DNA of 9,319 nt from Candidatus Egaibacter danicus (GTDB taxonomy: Bacteria; Pseudomonadota; Gammaproteobacteria; Burkholderiales; Burkholderiaceae). The notes beneath the pieces were generated by a model. It had not been told where the DNA came from. It ran no database searches and saw only the letters and a program-made list of their open reading frames with translations. A program made the position numbers and the translations under genes. The stretch lies in assembly GCA_011391115.1 (NCBI GenBank), contig JAABRC010000049.1, positions 1 to 9,319 of the forward strand, given 5' to 3'. Shown here piece by piece: positions 7,224-9,319 of this stretch; positions within the stretch are counted from its first letter, which is position 1; each line of letters begins with the position of its first letter.

Positions 7224-8479
7224 GAAAAGCTTTTCCCGCCAAGCCCCTGACCTGACAAAGGATCGTAGTACTCATGGAACCCTGAGGCCGAAAACAACTG
7301 TTCGGAACGACTCCGAATTTCCAGCGCCTCAGTATTGTGCCCTTGATCTTGCAGCCCGACCGATATCAGCATGTTGATATGTTGCCATACGGGTCCACGC
7401 CAGTAACGCAGTGGCTCGAACCCGTCAAAGCTACTGCGAGTGGATGGCAATCCAAAAGGTGTTTCGCGCAGCCACTGTTTCACCGTGGGTGCCAGATTTT
7501 CGCCAAAACCTGCATAGGCTCCGAGCAGACCAGCCGATGTAGGGACTTCCAGCAACTCTCTAGTGATCACGTCTCTGGATACGAATTGCTGCCACTTTGA
7601 GGACCACAAGGCCTGCACGCTATTGTGCGTGAGGTGTACATGTTCGGCCATTTCCCTCGCCTCAGGCTTCAGTCCAAATTCTTCGCAAAGCGCAATCAGG
7701 TCGATAGAGCCACGCTGCAGGATGCTGATGATCCCGATGTCGTTGACCTGATAGGGGCAAGTAGCGAGAATTTTTTGAGGATCAAAACCCTGCGCGCGGT
7801 TGAAATCCATCAGGTACACGACCCGGTCATAGAAACTCTTCGGGGGGCGCATTGATGCGTCAACATGCCCCAGATCCCGTCGGGTATAGGGTCTCGTGGT
7901 TTCGGGGACGCAGGCCAGGGGAACATCCCAGGCTGGCGAGTTGTCCATGCCCGTTTCCCACGGATGGATGTTCACAACAAGGCCGGTATTGTTCGGATCA
8001 CGGGCGCGATACCACCAACGATGATGAGCCAACAACTTCGGAAGCAGCTCGCGAATCTGCTTTTGGGCAAATGTCTTGACAGATGGGTCGGCAGAAGGCC
8101 TGCATGCGCGCATCCACATCCACCGGACCATCGTCGCATGCAACGGTGGCTGGCTGATACTGCTCGTTCGCGTGCTCAAGCCCTCAGTGCCCGGCGCTCC
8201 ATCAGTGCCCCATTCGTCAGGACCCGGAAAATAGCTGTCGCTTTCGGCGTGGAAGTTGATCTGGGCAACAAAACCGTTGTTGGGTCCGCCTTGCCACTGC
8301 CCCTTGAACAGCCATCGCAACTCCTCCCATGCTCGCGGCGGGTTGAATGTCATCCAGCCCAGCGCCGTCACGCTGGCGTCCCAGTTCCACTGAAAGGGAT
8401 AAAGACCAGCAGTCGGCAGGGTGTAGCCGCCACGGTCGTTTGCCATGAGGATGGCACGAGCCTGTTCTTGAAGTGACAT
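7184..8479 (-). CDS. GH63-like glycoside hydrolase, mannosylglycerate/glucosylglycerate hydrolase type
   Basis: The 431-residue product fits the (alpha/alpha)6-barrel hydrolases of family GH63 and its MGH-like branch, which split small alpha-glucosides or mannosides such as glucosylglycerate and mannosylglycerate. Supporting stretches are GGYTLPTAGLYPFQWNWD (17-34) lining the sugar pocket, ETGMDNSPAWD (175-185) with D179 as probable general acid, YWRGPVW (359-365), and FHEYYDPLSGQGLG (401-414) with E403 as probable general base, followed by FSWTAA. No signal peptide is seen, so the enzyme should act in the cytoplasm on an imported substrate. The ATG at 8479 leaves 67 bases after the upstream ATPase gene; the ribosome-binding site is weak (GAG about 9 bases upstream). 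The downstream kinase gene overlaps its end, so hydrolase and kinase are likely translated together: the hydrolase frees hexose and the kinase phosphorylates it. Trehalase-like or other alpha-glucosidase activity remains possible. Family placement is firm; exact substrate is not. Confidence 0.82.
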   Translation of the reverse strand: MSLQEQARAILMANDRGGYTLPTAGLYPFQWNWDASVTALGWMTFNPPRAWEELRWLFKGQWQGGPNNGFVAQINFHAESDSYFPGPDEWGTDGAPGTEGLSTRTSSISQPPLHATMVRWMWMRACRPSADPSVKTFAQKQIRELLPKLLAHHRWWYRARDPNNTGLVVNIHPWETGMDNSPAWDVPLACVPETTRPYTRRDLGHVDASMRPPKSFYDRVVYLMDFNRAQGFDPQKILATCPYQVNDIGIISILQRGSIDLIALCEEFGLKPEAREMAEHVHLTHNSVQALWSSKWQQFVSRDVITRELLEVPTSAGLLGAYAGFGENLAPTVKQWLRETPFGLPSTRSSFDGFEPLRYWRGPVWQHINMLISVGLQDQGHNTEALEIRSRSEQLFSASGFHEYYDPLSGQGLGGKSFSWTAATYLHWIAD

Positions 8480-8529
8480 GCGCAGTCTCAGAAACTAAGA
8501 ATGTGAATAGATTGCTGCAGAAACCACAG

Positions 8530-8564
8530 CTTCAAAAAGCCAACCGTCAGGCCATCAAATGGCC
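8530..8564 (-). terminator. Weak hairpin plus T run at the end of the upstream ATPase gene
   Basis: GGCCAT (8550-8555) and ATGGCC (8559-8564) form a 6-bp stem with a 3-base loop across the last codons of the ATPase gene. A run of five Ts follows on the - strand about 12 bases later (complement of 8534-8538). The distance is too long for a standard intrinsic terminator, so at most this gives partial termination before the hydrolase gene. Confidence 0.25.
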
Positions 8565-9319
8565 GGCGGCATCGTACCAGCGTGCCTTGCCAGGCTTGGC
8601 AACGACTTGAACCGTCTGGTCGGGTGAAATCGCAGGAGTGGCATTCGTACTCAGGCGGATCAACTCGCCGTCTACACGACTGTTCACTTGCTGCGATGCG
8701 CCCAGCATTTCGACAACCTTCGCCTGAAGTGCCAATCCTCCACCTTCAACAATATCAAGGTCTTCAGGACGTATTCCGAGTGAGGCTGCTTTGGGCGGCG
8801 CTGTAAGTCCCAGCGCCAATTGTGTTGCCGCAGAAGTAATGAAATTCATCGGTGGATTGCCTATGAACCCACCGACAAATGTTGTTGCTGGTTGAACATA
8901 GACGATGGGTGGCGCGTCGTACTGCACGATCTCGCCGCCGTGCATCACGGCGATACGATCACCCAAGCTCATGGCCTCCGTCTGATCATGGGTCACATAG
9001 ATGGTCGTGGTTTTGATATCGCGCAACAGCCCTTTGAGCTCGCTACGCATTTCAAGTCGCAAAAGCGCATCGAGATTGCTCAAGGGCTCGTCCATTAAAA
9101 GCACGTCCGGCTCCACCGCAAGAGCGCGCGCGACGGCAACGCGTTGACGCTGCCCGCCTGAGAGCTGTCCAGCATAGCGGTCCATCAAGTGTTCGATGTG
9201 CATCAACTCCGCTGCACGCCGCACTTGCTTTCGCACCTTGTCTTCTGGCACCTTTTTCATGCGCAACCCAAAGCCGATGTTTTCATCGATGGTCATATGG
9301 GGAAACACGGCATAGTTCT
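8547..9319 (-). CDS. Second sugar ABC transporter ATP-binding protein, MalK/UgpC type (5' end outside window)
   Basis: This is the C-terminal three quarters of another CUT1-type ATPase. The frame is open through the right edge, and the residues before the GTG at 9308 (NYA) complete the usual Q-loop region NYAVFPHMT, so the gene clearly begins outside the window; Walker A is not visible. Counting from that GTG, the signature LSGGQ is at 49-53, Walker B with D-E at 73-74, the switch histidine in VTHDQ at 107, and a C-terminal TOBE domain follows. The visible 256 residues plus the missing part would give a normal length near 345. It is clearly diverged from the ATPase at 1877-2950 (for example DALLRLEMRSE against DAKLRVEMRAE), so it is not a recent duplicate. 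It is first in the visible - strand run. Its partner permeases and binding protein are not in the window and are presumably to the right. Confidence 0.92.
   Translation of the reverse strand, partial: NYAVFPHMTIDENIGFGLRMKKVPEDKVRKQVRRAAELMHIEHLMDRYAGQLSGGQRQRVAVARALAVEPDVLLMDEPLSNLDALLRLEMRSELKGLLRDIKTTTIYVTHDQTEAMSLGDRIAVMHGGEIVQYDAPPIVYVQPATTFVGGFIGNPPMNFITSAATQLALGLTAPPKAASLGIRPEDLDIVEGGGLALQAKVVEMLGASQQVNSRVDGELIRLSTNATPAISPDQTVQVVAKPGKARWYDAAGHLMA

Noticed and set aside
7865..8476. A 203-codon open frame on the + strand, opposite the start of the hydrolase gene
   Set aside because: It lies wholly inside the GH63-like coding region, whose motifs are well kept. The predicted product has no family features.
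1..9319. CRISPR arrays, tRNA or rRNA genes, insertion sequences, prophage or defence genes
   Set aside because: No evenly spaced repeats, no cloverleaf-like or ribosomal sequence, no transposase or integrase motifs, and no long direct or terminal repeats were seen by reading both strands.

Overview
The window reads as chromosomal DNA of a Gram-negative bacterium, most likely a betaproteobacterium of the Burkholderiales (Comamonadaceae-like). That placement is an inference from the moderately high GC content, a Sec-type periplasmic binding protein, a glucose-type CUT1 ABC transporter, and a small zinc-ribbon membrane protein of a type I associate with Burkholderiales. No 16S or other marker gene is present to confirm it.

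Left part (1-1796, + strand). A secreted protein of the vanadium haloperoxidase / PAP2 acid phosphatase superfamily runs in from the left edge. It is followed by a 130-residue protein with two predicted membrane segments and a C-terminal four-cysteine zinc ribbon. These face a convergent junction at 1797-1876 that is rich in short inverted repeats.

Right part (1877-9319, all - strand). Read in the direction of transcription the order is: an ABC transporter ATPase cut by the right edge; a cytoplasmic GH63-like glycoside hydrolase of the mannosylglycerate/glucosylglycerate hydrolase type; a ROK-family sugar kinase; a signal-peptide-bearing sugar-binding protein; two CUT1 permeases; and a second, complete MalK/UgpC-type ATPase. 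The last four match in order and sequence character the glucose transporter GtsABCD known from Pseudomonas. Spacing is tight (40-bp overlap hydrolase/kinase, 11-bp overlap between permeases, 8-bp gap permease/ATPase). There are wider gaps before the binding-protein gene (144 bp) and after it (115 bp). The latter gap holds a perfect 14-bp hairpin that probably sets binding protein above permease expression.

How the genes fit together (inference). The GtsABCD-like system would import glucose or a related sugar. The hydrolase, which has no signal peptide, would release hexose from a small glucoside inside the cell. The kinase would phosphorylate the hexose. The cut ATPase at the right edge probably serves another transporter whose other subunits lie outside the window, perhaps one that imports the glucoside. 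I see no mobile element, RNA gene, CRISPR array or defence system. The window looks like an ordinary sugar-uptake and catabolic locus with a few details worth checking, not a wholly new system.
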